DNA of 64,000 bases, from NCBI GenBank assembly GCA_018907035.1, contig JACCIC010000225.1:539501-603500 (forward strand), read 5' to 3'. The notes below the pieces were generated by a model that was not told the DNA's origin, did no database searches, and was given only the letters and a program-made list of their open reading frames with translations. This document shows positions 21,647-31,925 of the stretch, piece by piece; the stretch's first letter is position 1; each line of letters opens with the position of its first letter. The translations under genes and the position numbers were made by a program. Origin of the DNA: Sycobia sp. Sy_11 (Eukaryota; Arthropoda; Insecta; Hymenoptera; Epichrysomallidae).

Positions 21647-22964
21647 TTTCTATGTTAGGTTTGGATCCCTCCGTGTCTGCTTTACTTACTATAGTTTTAC
21701 AATCTGCTGCTTTATGTCCACTCTCACCGCATTTGAAACATTGATTAGATCTATCAGTTTCATTTTTGCAATCTTTTGCAATATGCCCATATTCATAAAA
21801 GCGATAGCATCGCATCCTATTTTGATAATTCCACACCCTGCAGGTTGCCCATCCAATTCTTAACTTTCCACTTTCCAGCAGATTTCTTGCCGATATTGCT
21901 GGAAGTAATACACTGGCCATTTGAGTTCCTGCATAAGATACCTTCAGTCTTATATTATCCGTCGTTAACAACTCCATACCTAGCTTAGCAGCAATCGCAT
22001 CTCTGACCTCTTCTACTGTGGTACTTTCATCCATGTCTTTGATTATGATACATTCCTTATGTGTCATCAACTGTACATCTGCTGTTTTAAGAAGTATGGC
22101 TTCTACTTCGGTTTTAAGCTCTGACGTTCCTTTACCAGGATTTCCCATCTCTAGTAACAGTTCCCCTGTTCTGGTTCGTCTAATACGAGTCACTCTTTCT
22201 CCCAGGTCTTTCAGCTGTTCCGTAGCTCTCATTTTTTTGAGTATATCAGAATATGTTATTTGTCCTAAGGCCTTGATCTTAATTGCATCAGGACGGACTA
22301 TTTTGATCTTTGTTTTGCTTTTGATAGGAGCCTCGTATATCCCTTCAGCTAGTTCTTGCTGTTTTTCCTGTACCATTTTATGTAATTGCATTTGTTTCAA
22401 TTTTCCTCTTTTGTTTACGAGCGTCCAGTTAGAGTCCGCATCCTGATCTGAGCCGCCTTTATTTTTCTCTTTTTCCGATGTCATCCGTGGTATTGGAACT
22501 GTTGTCACCGCTCTTTTTGCCTTCTTTTTGTTCTTATTTTCAGTCAGTGGTGAGGTTCTCTGACGCTTTCCTGGTGTTTGTTCCACTGGTTTTACAAGAG
22601 AGAAGGGAGATGTCTGTCTCGCTCCTTCCTTGTATAGTTGTGTACTCATAGAACTGGGCCGCATTTTGTCATAACATTTCAAAGCCCTACTGACATTTCC
22701 CGCCATCTTTTTAAGTTCCGCATGTATGTTCTTCTTCTCCATTATAAACGTCACCATGTCCTCAATTTGCTCCTTCAGGGTATTGAAAGACTTCTCTATA
22801 TTAATACCCTTCTCTTCTCTATATGTAATGCATGATTGACCCTCCCCAGAATCCAAAGGTCGGCCGCCGACCATGGGGGCTTTCACTCCATCGGAATCGG
22901 CGGGGAGATTTACCGGCTTATCCGGGGTAACTCCCTGGGGTAAAATTTCGTTTTCACCAAGCAT
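21639..22964 (-). CDS. Waldo-like ORF1 protein, intact (441 aa)
   Basis: This is an uninterrupted gag-like ORF of the LINE. The N-terminus (MLGENEILPQGVTPDKPVN) matches copy 1. A Lys/Arg-rich linker (KKAKRAVTT; KGGSDQDADSNWTLVNKRGK) precedes the conserved central domain with TYSDILKKM and VTRIRRTRTGELLLE. An RIGWATCRVW motif leads to two CCHC-type knuckles. The first is MRCYRFYEYGHIAKDC, where the second Cys of the knuckle is Tyr-Arg-Phe-Tyr in place of the usual C-x2-C. The second, CFKCGESGHKAADC, is canonical. The protein is expected to bind element RNA. Its stop overlaps the ORF2 start. Whether it is expressed cannot be told. Confidence 0.9.
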   Translation of the reverse strand: MLGENEILPQGVTPDKPVNLPADSDGVKAPMVGGRPLDSGEGQSCITYREEKGINIEKSFNTLKEQIEDMVTFIMEKKNIHAELKKMAGNVSRALKCYDKMRPSSMSTQLYKEGARQTSPFSLVKPVEQTPGKRQRTSPLTENKNKKKAKRAVTTVPIPRMTSEKEKNKGGSDQDADSNWTLVNKRGKLKQMQLHKMVQEKQQELAEGIYEAPIKSKTKIKIVRPDAIKIKALGQITYSDILKKMRATEQLKDLGERVTRIRRTRTGELLLEMGNPGKGTSELKTEVEAILLKTADVQLMTHKECIIIKDMDESTTVEEVRDAIAAKLGMELLTTDNIRLKVSYAGTQMASVLLPAISARNLLESGKLRIGWATCRVWNYQNRMRCYRFYEYGHIAKDCKNETDRSNQCFKCGESGHKAADCKTIVSKADTEGSKPNIENG

Positions 22965-23125
22965 TATTCCATTTACTAACCATTTATTTGGGAGGTTATT
23001 GCCCTAGCTGATTTTTCTGTCCACCCTGAGTATTTAAATCCTCAGTACCCACCATAACAGTGGGCATTCCCCTATCTGCAACCTGGGGAGGCGCTAGATG
23101 GGAGAAACCAGCAAAACTCCACACT

Positions 23126-23266
23126 AGATGTATGTACGTACGTACGTACGTACGTATGTATGTATGTCTGTATGTATGTATGTATGTATGTATGTATGTA
23201 TGTATGTATGTATGTATGTATGTATGTATGTATGTATGTATGTATGTATGTATGTATGTATGTATG

Positions 23267-23306
<40 letters not shown>
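23126..23306. repeat. (GTAT)n / (GTAC)n array followed by (TA)n
   Basis: On the minus strand this is an ACAT/ACGT array of about 145 bp directly upstream of copy 2's 5' end, then an (AT)n run at 23271-23306. It is the presumed insertion target of the LINE. The tyrosine/valine/cysteine-repeat frames over it are translation of the microsatellite and not genes. Confidence 0.95.
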
Positions 23307-23309
<3 letters not shown>

Positions 23310-23416
23310 AACGAGATTCTTTCAAAAGATATATGATTTTGATACTAAAACTTTAAGTTACAACAATTGAAATTTCCAACTTAGACGACATTCAGTATTC
23401 GATAAATAAATTTTTA

Positions 23417-24702
23417 TTAGGAGTGTGAATAAGTCTTTCCCGTTTTTTGTAAGAGATGGCGCCACCAATACTGTGCGAGTATTCAATGGTTACATATGTC
23501 ATAATCAAAGCTTATTCATATGTCAACAATTCCATACTAACACATTAGTTAAAATTTTTTCGCATCATAAATTTTTGATATCGTGAAAATGTCGAAATTT
23601 GAGCCGAGTCGACGTCATTTGCGGGAAGTTTCACTTTATTGGTTCAATTTGAAGAAATCTGCTGCCGAGACGCATCGATTGCTTAAGGAGGCTTATGGAG
23701 AAGGTTGTGTCGATGATTCAAGTGTTCGCGGATGGTTTCGACGCTTCAAAAGCGGTGATTTCGACGTGGAAGACAAGGAGCGTTCCGGGCGGCCGCAAAT
23801 CTTTGAAGATCGAGAATTGGCAACTTTGCTTGATGAAGATTCTTGTCAAACGCAAGAAGAACTTGCTGAAGCATTGGGAGTTGACCGAACAACCATTTCC
23901 AAGCGTTTGAAAGCCATGGGAATGATCCAAAAGCAAGGAAATTGGGTGCCGTACGAACTGAAGCTGAGAGACGTCGAACGGCGTTTTTTCACTTGCGAAC
24001 AGCTGCTTCAGCGACATAAAAGAAAGGGTTTTCTGCATCGTATCGTGACTGGCGCTGAAAAGTGGATACGTTACGATAATCCGAAGCGAAGAAAATCATG
24101 GGGACTACCCGGCTATGCATCATCATCGACGGCCAAGCCAAATATTCATGGCGCCAAGCTCATGCTCTGTATATGGTGGGACCAGCTAGGTGTGGTTTAC
24201 TATGAGCTTCTGAAACCGAATGAAAGGATCACAGGCGAGGTCTATCGACGACAATTGATGCGTTTGAGCCGCGCACTGCGAGAAAAACGGCGACAATACT
24301 CCGACAGGCACGACAAAGTTATTTTGCAACATGACAATGCTGGCCCACATGTTGCACCGCCGGTGAAAACATACTTAGAAACGCTCAAATGGGAAGTCCT
24401 ACCCCACCCGCCGTATAGTCAAGACGTTGCTCCGTCTGATTACCATCTCTTTAGATTGATGACGCATGGCCTGGCTGACCAGCACTTCCATTCCTACGAG
24501 GAAGCCAAAAAATGGGTGGATGACTGGATAGAGGCCAAACCGGTCGAATTTTTTCGCAACGGGATTCGTATGTTGCCAGAAAGATGGGAAAAAGTTGTAG
24601 CTAGCGATGGCCAATACTTTCAATAATTCATTTGTAACCATTTTTTCACAATAAAGGCTCAAAATTTGAAAAAAAACGGGAAAGACTTATTCACATACCT
24701 GA
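23417..24702 (+). mobile_element. Complete mariner (mauritiana-type) transposon
   Basis: The element is 1286 bp, flanked by TA on both sides (23415-23416 and 24703-24704). Terminal inverted repeats are about 32 bp: left starts TTAGGAGTGTGAATAAGTC, right (reverse complement) TCAGGTATGTGAATAAGTC, with 25 internal bases identical (23424-23448 versus 24671-24695). It contains one uninterrupted transposase ORF. Size, TIR length and TA duplication match complete mariner elements. It sits inside the ~175-bp tandem repeat. Confidence 0.96.
23589..24626 (+). CDS. mariner transposase, full length (345 aa), first catalytic Asp replaced by Ala
   Basis: The ATG at 23589 gives 345 aa, the length of the Mos1 transposase. 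The N-terminal DNA-binding part contains RGWFRRFKSGDFDVEDKERSG and the WVPYEL linker motif. The catalytic core should be a DD34D triad. Asp249 (HDNAGPH) and Asp284 (DVAPSDYHLF) are present with 34 residues between, but position 156, in IVTGAEKW, is Ala (GCT) where the family has Asp (GAT). Loss of that metal ligand should abolish cleavage, although TIR binding could remain. The C-terminus (LPERWEKVVASDGQYFQ) is of the mauritiana type. There are no stops or frameshifts. It could be a dominant-negative or a recently mutated copy. Confidence 0.95.
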   Translation: MSKFEPSRRHLREVSLYWFNLKKSAAETHRLLKEAYGEGCVDDSSVRGWFRRFKSGDFDVEDKERSGRPQIFEDRELATLLDEDSCQTQEELAEALGVDRTTISKRLKAMGMIQKQGNWVPYELKLRDVERRFFTCEQLLQRHKRKGFLHRIVTGAEKWIRYDNPKRRKSWGLPGYASSSTAKPNIHGAKLMLCIWWDQLGVVYYELLKPNERITGEVYRRQLMRLSRALREKRRQYSDRHDKVILQHDNAGPHVAPPVKTYLETLKWEVLPHPPYSQDVAPSDYHLFRLMTHGLADQHFHSYEEAKKWVDDWIEAKPVEFFRNGIRMLPERWEKVVASDGQYFQ

Positions 24703-25329
24703 TATAACTTTTAGATATTTTTCTCTTATTCTACTGATCTTAAACTTTATTTTATTGTTAGTCTGGATAATTTATTTATTCTTTTTCGGGAGATATTTGA
24801 TTTTGAAACAGCGATTTTTCACAATGTTCAAAGAAATTTAAGATGTAACAGTTTTTTTTTTTAACATGAATCGCATAACTCTGTAACTTTTATACATTGA
24901 TTTATTATTCAACGTAACCTATGCTTCAATTTAAACTACTTTTCACTAATTTATCAAGTATCATTCAAGAGTTACATGATTTTAAAACCATATTTTTTAA
25001 TTATTTTAACAAAATTTGCATTTCTTTCGACTTTTTTTTATTAATAAATGTGCTATAATGCTAAACCTATATGTGTTTCTTATTCTACCTTCTTTGCCCT
25101 CAATTTTCATCTTTTTTTTAATATATCTTTTACCTATTAAAAGTTATATAACTTTCAAGAAAACTATTCAGGTCAAAAAATCAAATTTTCTTGCTTAATT
25201 ACATTTTTTCAATATAATTTAGAAATTTTTATTATAACTCAATAGTTTTTATTTATCTTTTATTTGTCTCCAGTCGTTGAAGAGATATACGATTTTGACA
25301 CAAAATTGTGTTTATTTCCCACTGTGCGG

Positions 25330-27565
25330 CGTCAACCGATGCTTTCAAGCTGAGCTGATTAGCGAAGCACAGCGACGCACATAGGCCAAACATGATCCAA
25401 AACGTGACGACGTGGTTTGTTTTTTGACGATCCTAAATCGATTCAAAGAGCCATGGTCGGACGACAAACAGCTCGCTCTCATATACCATATTCTACTCCC
25501 AAAGATACAGAAGTTAGTTCCGCGGGAGAAGATTACAAGTGTAAATCGGCTAATCAAACTCGCTCGAGAGGCTAAATGCGTCTTCGACGCGAAGTGCAAC
25601 TGTGAGCCGCCTCTATCACCCGAGGACTGAATAACGCCCGAAGTGGCTTTTCATGCGGCAGAGATGGTTCGGACGCGCCCAAAACCAAAAATCGCAGCCT
25701 TGGACTTGAAGCCGCCTGATTTCAAAGCCTTGATGCAAGAAGTCTTACAAGAGGCGGTCTTTAGAGCCACATCCCCTGATTTATAGGCGCCAGGTATCAC
25801 AACTCTTACGATGAAAAGGAGTAGTCGCGACTACATTACAGGGATATGACTATGATATCGTCCACCTGAATGGCACCTTGAATTGCGTACTAGACGAACC
25901 GACTTGCGAAGTCGTCTTCCTCAGCCGAGGTGCAAGATCCCTGGCATTTGTGCCTTCGTAAGAAATTGGTGAGCGATCCAAACGACCATCCATGGTGGAA
26001 AATCGTCAGGCAACGACTGTACTATTATCGTCCCGATCCTGCCATTGAAGATTAAATAGAGGACCAGGATACGTGGAAGTTAGTCGTGCCTAAAGAAGAT
26101 CGCCGTACCGTTCTTCACGAATGTCATGAGGACCCACGGCTGGTCATTTCGGACACCATAAGACGTATGACCGTATCGCACAAACATACTATTGGTCCTC
26201 GTTGCATAAAGATGTGACACAAATAGTCTGTGACTACACCGTGTGCCAAGAATGTAAGGTACAGCAGGCTGCACCACCTAGCCTGATGGGCCATCAAACG
26301 GTCACACACTCTTAGACAGTAGTAGCTGGAGACGTGATGGGTCCGTTTCCGCGATCTATACGAGTACTTACTCGTCTTCATGTATCTATTCACTCGCTAA
26401 ATAGAATGTATCCCCATTCGAAAAGCGAATGCGCAAACGATTCGCTGCGAGTTGAAAGATCGCATATTTTTACGCTTTGACAACGGCACCGAATTTCGTA
26501 ATAAGGTTATCAAGAAATTGTTTTTGGAGCGTGGGGTAGTGCATTCAACCATTCCCCTAACGCTCAAGCCAATCCGGTAGAGAGGGCCAATCGAACTCTG
26601 AAGACCGCTATAATCACCTTCATTGAAGAGTGATTCTTCTAGCACTCGACGTGCGCACATCGCCTAGCTTATGCTTACGAACAATGCATCCGTCCAAGAC
26701 TCCATTGACGTAAGTCCGGCCTTCCATAACACGGGTTGTCACCTCTCAGCTCCTGGCATGCATCGACGCCAGGAAGAGCAACGCACACATGTAGCACAAG
26801 CAAAGACTGCTTTACAGCATTGGAAAGAGCGCATGGAGAAGTTATTTGATCTCCATCTAAAGGCAGTGGAAAACTCGCAGAAAGCACAGACAAAGCAAGT
26901 TCGCTACTATAATGCGAGACATCGCGACGTTAATTAAGCGATTGCGTATGGCAGCGTAATCGCATCCTCGCATCTGGCACACAAGGCGTCAGCTCCAAAC
27001 TTGCTTCGAAATTCTACAGGAAGAGATGCTGGTAAGCTTACGTCGCCGACCTGAAGCCCTATAATCGAAATAACGATCCCGAAGATGATGGCTGTTCCGA
27101 CACGAAAGAGCCTCCGGTCGAAGAGCATAACTGCATTGCGTCTGATTGTAATATCGAGGCGAGTGAGCGTAACTGAATTGTAATACCGCTGGTGAGCGTA
27201 CGGTGCCCCGACCACGTGCTTCATTGTAATCCCGATACGATCGTGCGAAGTGATACCCCTGCGGACAATGCCCCGCGATCGACCGCCGATGTCGCATCGC
27301 GTAGATAAGGGAGACTGCGTAGGACGCGAATCGTCACACGTCGAAAAACTGAAGCGCGAGCCCCTGCGAAGCCCCATAACAGCGAAGCCGCCGGCCATAG
27401 TGTCATACGTCTGGTAAAGCGAAAAGCAGGTCGACACAGGAAAAGCCAGTGCTCAGCACTACCGCTGGACCTATTCCCTCGCCGCACACTAGCCCAGACT
27501 CGGGCCAACCAACCTACTACTCTATCAAGTCTACCTCGTCGAGGGCCCTCCCTTGCATAGGTCGT
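25330..27565 (+). pseudogene. Second Ty3/gypsy copy, internally deleted (gag fused to RNase H end and integrase)
   Basis: 25330-25630 is gag-like (ALIYHILLPKIQKLVPREKI, SVNRLIKLAREAKCVFDAKC). Only about 200 bp later comes an RNase H end (LQGYDYDIVHLNGTLN near 25840), so protease, reverse transcriptase and most of RNase H have been lost. Integrase pieces follow in shifting frames. They include a His-His-Cys-Cys zinc domain (VLHECHED; CDYTVCQECK) at 26100-26270, GDVMGPFPRS near 26335, SPNAQANPVERANRTLKTAI near 26560, and a post-integrase helix (HWKERMEKLFDLHLKAVENSQ). A basic, Pro-rich tail with VADLKPYN reaches about 27560. It differs from the copy at 1-2722 and is much older. Confidence 0.85.
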
Positions 27566-28215
27566 GCCACGTAGGCCGACGAAGGTAAAACAACATTAAT
27601 ATAATATCATATTCATCGATTTTTTACTTACAAATAAATTACTTACAAAACTATTTCGTATTTTTCGTACTTGTCAAGCGTAATTAAAAATATTCATTAA
27701 TTTATTTATTTTTAGTCTTGAAAAGGGCCTTTATAAAGAATTCAAAACTCGACATTTTTTAATAATTTTGTAAGTATCTAATATAAAGAAAATTTATTAT
27801 ACAATGAAAATAGAAAAATATCTATAAATAAAATTTTTTAATTAAACCTCTTACTTAATAAAAATTTTTACAGATTGAGAGATTTATACGTACTTTTAAG
27901 TATTTTTAAAAATTATTACAACTTTTACATTATTATCTTATTGTTTTATTTCTCATTATAGAAGAAAAATTATATTTTAGCGTGCTTCTAATTTTCGAGT
28001 TCCAATCGAAACATTTTAAACTTCCCGCGCCGGAATTTTAAACTTGTTTTCGTTTACGTTCTCGTTTTCAGCTTTCAAAGTGTCGGATATTCTGTATTTA
28101 TGTGATAATATAAATACTTTTTCCACCGCTAGACTACGTGATTAGCGGCTTAACTCACGCCCGAACAATTAGGTTAGCTAAATTATGGAGTAGGATTTAC
28201 GCGGATATATTCCAA
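27566..28215. other. AT-rich non-coding interval
   Basis: I see no supported gene. The part from about 28000 to 28215 could be leader sequence of the short LTR that follows, read on the minus strand. Confidence 0.45.
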
Positions 28216-28414
28216 TGTAAAAAACGAGTCACATACTACTATATATAAGGAGCTTTATTACTTGTATATACAGAACGAACGTGTGTTCATTAGAGACGAC
28301 ATGGCTTGACTCATTCTAACTATAGCGCGGATGCGCTTAGATGCCTCCGATACACCCCACTTTCGGTGGTGAGGGCGCTCGTGGCGCGGTTATGTGGAGG
28401 ATGTAATCCCCACA
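28216..28414 (-). mobile_element. Candidate short LTR (199 bp), copia-like
   Basis: Read on the minus strand, it starts TGTGGGGATTACATCCTCC and ends CTCGTTTTTTACA, with AATAAAGCTCC and a TATA-like TATATATAG near the end. The size, TG...CA ends and CCTCCACATAACCGCGCC wording recall short insect Ty1/copia LTRs. No coding from the element is visible next to it, and no target duplication was identified. Confidence 0.4.
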
Positions 28415-28856
28415 AAAGTAAATTCCACTTATATGTTTGAATTTTTAAAAAAGAAAGTTATTTTTGCAAATCGAATTCTCGACATTTCATTCCATTCATT
28501 GAATTAAAAAATTTCATTGCAAAATGAATTTGTGCAACTTCAGAGATTCCGATAAGTAGTGTGATAGGTACGAATAAATTATTATGATAAGTCAAAATAA
28601 GTAATTGATCATTTAATTTAAATATTTGACTAATTTACAAAAATATTATTATTGAATGTTTAAAATAAATTTCTAAAAATTTAAAACAACTGATTTGCTA
28701 ACACTGTAAACTGTAGTTTTATTATTATATTGTTTTTGATGAAAAAATATATATAATATATATATTTAATAGAAAAATTTTCTATATAAAAATAATATAT
28801 AAATATTGAACTATTTCGAAGTCCATTGAAGATTAATTTAAGAAATTATTATAAAA

Positions 28857-30546
28857 ATGGCGGACGCAAAGGAAGTTATAAACAACGATGAACTTATCGA
28901 AGACGACAAACGAAGTATACTTTTACATGTACTAAGATCAAGTTCAAGAAAAACTCCTAATTTTAATACTAAATCTGGGTCTAAAAGTGCAAATAGTTTT
29001 AATGCGAGTGACATATTTGAAGGAAATATAGACTCAATTTTTTGCAATGAAGATATTGATGACAGTGAAATTCTTTTTGACAAAATATTACAAAATGCTG
29101 AGGAAGCTTTCAAACGCGAAGAAGAATTAAAGTAAATTTAATAATTATATTTTTATGCTTTTTTGTAAAATATTTTTAATAAAATAACAATATAGATACG
29201 AAATGTAAAAGAAAAATAAATATTTACTTTTGTTATCTGTAAAGCAAGTTTGAAATAAATTTTATGTATATATATATATATATATATAATTACAAAAAAT
29301 AATCGTTATTTTAATTAGGAAAAAATATCCCTTTTATGAAACTGAAAGCGAATTTTTCAAGAAATCTCCAAAAAAAAGTAGAAAGAGAAAATGTAAAGCT
29401 ATGGAAGATGCTATTCAGACAATGCAAAATTTTAAAAAAAATTTAAAAGAAGCAAAAATACCAACAAAAACAATTTCTACATTTTGTAGTACCACTACTA
29501 ATAATAAAACAATTTCATCAAATAAGAATTCTCATGCAGTAGAAAAAATTTTTCCAAGAAAAGTGTATCCTATATGGCAATGCACATCAACTAATACTCC
29601 AATATTTTCTACGTGTACAAATCCAAATTGGATTGATAATAAAACAGTTTGCAAATCTAGCAAAATGTACACTCCCAAACATATTTCTCATTGGCTAGAT
29701 AATGTGGCCAGTATTAATACTATGCCCTCTTTATTCAAAAGTATTCGGTAATTAATTATATTTATATCATTTATTTTTTAATTATTTACTTTTTTTTCAT
29801 TTTGCAACCGACTTTTGCTTTTTCATAATATTTTAATTTTAGTGATAAAATTACTCTTGAACTGTTAAGTTATAATTACTTAAAAGGTTTAATAATGAAT
29901 TGTAAAATATTTTAACCAATAGTATAGATATAACTATAAATATTATATATTACTGAAAATTGTTATTAAATAATGTAATCTATTTCTCACTATTAATATT
30001 ATTATAAAAATTAAATTTAATAGGTCTGATGCAGCAACATGTCATTCTATAGATAGAGATGAAAATCTTAACTCTCCTTCCAAAAGCCCAATTCATTTAA
30101 GTACACCTATAATTCGCAGCACAACTGTGCGCTTCAATCCATCACCACCAGAACACATTTCATATAGTGATTACAACGATAAAACAAGTTTTTCATCAGA
30201 TTCTATGATAGTTGAAGAATATGAAGAAAATGAATCTAATGAATCAAATTCTGAAGTTAAGAATAGTTGTTCTGAAATGTTGGATAATTATGATTTATTT
30301 TCTTTGGCATCACCTAAAACCGAAAAGCAGGATCATGAATATAACAGTTTTACTGAATATAAAGTTGATGAAATGCAAACTTTTATTCAAAATAATAGCA
30401 ATAATGCTAAAAGTGAAAACATATATAAAAATTCAAAAGAGCCACAAATGTTTATTGAGAATTTTATAAGTAATTTAAAACAAAATATCAATAACAATTA
30501 TAATATGGAATTTAAATGTTCCATGAAGTTAAAATGTTTTAAGTAA
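28857..30546 (+). CDS. Three-exon protein-coding gene of unknown function (408 aa)
   Basis: The ATG at 28857 has a good insect context (AAAATGGCGG). Proposed exons are 28857-29131, 29319-29747 and 30024-30546, with GT donors (GTAAAT, GTAATT) and AG acceptors (AATTAG, TAATAG). Total is 1227 nt, and the frame is maintained through both phase-2 introns to a TAA. The protein is hydrophilic, Ser/Asn/Lys rich. It has an acidic N-terminal part (ELIEDDKRSILLHVL; GNIDSIFCNEDIDDSEILFDKIL), a basic patch like a nuclear signal (KKSPKKSRKRKCK, about residue 105-118), a central block with KVYPIWQC and PKHISHWLDN, and an acidic low-complexity C-terminal half. No signal peptide or membrane segment is seen. 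I do not recognise the family. Same orientation as the MTMR gene, 1.4 kb upstream. Confidence 0.75.
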
Positions 30547-31925
30547 TTACAAATCTGTGAACATAATTTATAAAAAAAATTTTTAATCTTCTACCTATAT
30601 AGTACTTTTTAAAATTATTATTATTAAAATATATTTATAATCATTATTAAAACAATCTTCTTTTTAATAAATAAATAAATTTTACAATAAATTAATAAAA
30701 TAACTAAAATTAAACAACTAACAAAATTTATTTTAGTTTTTCTTACATACATCTAGAAAATATTTTAACATAATTATATGTGACAATAATTAAATAATAA
30801 AACTATTTTGAATTTACATTTTGTTTGACTTTAACGCAAATTACCTAATATTAATAAAGTAGTAAATATGTTTTAACTGTGTATAAAGTTTGTTTATATA
30901 CTTGATCTGTACCCAAGGCCACTATTGTCTTCACATACTACATTGGATATTATTATAGATTACAGCTTTTATTACAGTTCACAGTTATAACTTTAGAGTT
31001 AACCTAATTAATCAATTATGTAGTAATATTTAACAAAGTTTAAACATAATAATAATTATTCTAACGCCTGGAGGAGTAAATCTAACTTCGTCTACGATTA
31101 TGATGTTCAATGTTCAGGTTTTATGAATTGTGATATAATGGTGATATATAAGAATGTTAATTTTTTAGAGTTAGCTAAATAAGGTATATTGGTCTATCAG
31201 GGTCTAAAGTTAATTAATTACGCGCAAACAAACAAATCAGGCTGCATCAAGTCAGGTTGGTCTGGGAAAGGGTATAATGAAAGCAGATGAAAGTATATAC
31301 TGGTATATGTGAAGTTCACCTGCTGATCACATTCTATGTATGAATGGGTAAACTTTATACATCTGTGCATTGCGATAGCATTGTGTTCTTTTGCACCAAC
31401 TATACCAAGTTTGCACCTTTCAGAAATCTTATTTTAAGTTAAGGTTAGTTTTTTACAGTTTCCAATATACAGATTAGGATTACCTTACCATCAGATTACA
31501 GATTGTCAGTACACAGTATTGCAGTGTTGACTTCATTTATAAAGTGGACCAAAAAATAACAAATTAGTGAAGTACTATGTTCTTCATATAAAATAAACCG
31601 CATTTTGAAACATACAATTTAAAAATTACACATATAAAAAGTTTAAAAACAAATTCTACATCATATTTCGAAAAATCCAAACGAAGTATACTAGGATTAA
31701 TTGTTTACCAAGTGACGTTTCGACATATACGAAATCTTCACATCTGTCTCATACATCTAAGTAGAATACGTACTCTTAATGTACTGTATTCTTACTTTTT
31801 TATAAGAAACAAACACAATCGTAAAGCAATTTTCATATAACTCTGCTTCTTGTTCACTAATTACAATTTTTGCAAATTTGAAGAAAATCTATACCGAATG
31901 CAGGAAAGTCCTCACTCTCTCTGCT
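30547..31925. other. Intergenic: 3' UTR of the unknown gene and upstream region of the MTMR gene
   Basis: AATAAA-type signals occur near 30668-30690. The rest is AT-rich with no conserved frame. The MTMR promoter and any 5' non-coding exon should lie here, but I cannot place a start site. No TATA box stands out. Confidence 0.5.

Larger units (their letters stand above)
18399..23125 (-). mobile_element. R1-clade (Waldo-like) non-LTR retrotransposon, copy 2, full length
   Basis: This minus-strand LINE has both ends. The 5' end (AGTGTGGAGTTTTGCTGG on minus) abuts an (ACAT)n array at 23126. The 3' end finishes in A14 against a second ACAT/ACAC array. The order is 5' UTR (23125-22965), ORF1 (22964-21639), ORF2 (21646-18650) and a 3' UTR of about 240 bp. 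ORF2's ATG overlaps the ORF1 stop within ATGGTTAA, a -1 arrangement that suggests coupled reinitiation. There are no frameshifts and only five in-frame stops, all in ORF2. Presence of ACAY at both ends fits insertion into a microsatellite target. Length is about 4.7 kb. Confidence 0.92.
23307..25320. repeat. Diverged ~175-bp tandem repeat, interrupted by mariner
   Basis: The marker AGATATATGATTTTGA or a variant starts at 23328, 24791, 24970, 25142 and 25283. Removing the 1288-bp mariner plus duplicated TA makes the first spacing 175 bp; the next are 179, 172 and 141 bp. Between markers a second shared phrase, like TTATTCTACNTTCTT, recurs. This is an old satellite-like array of about five monomers. 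There is no coding. Confidence 0.55.

Noticed and set aside
22996..23356. Overlapping plus and minus ORFs with Tyr-Ile-His-Thr or Met-Tyr-Val-Cys repeats
   Set aside because: Translation of the ACAT array in front of the LINE.
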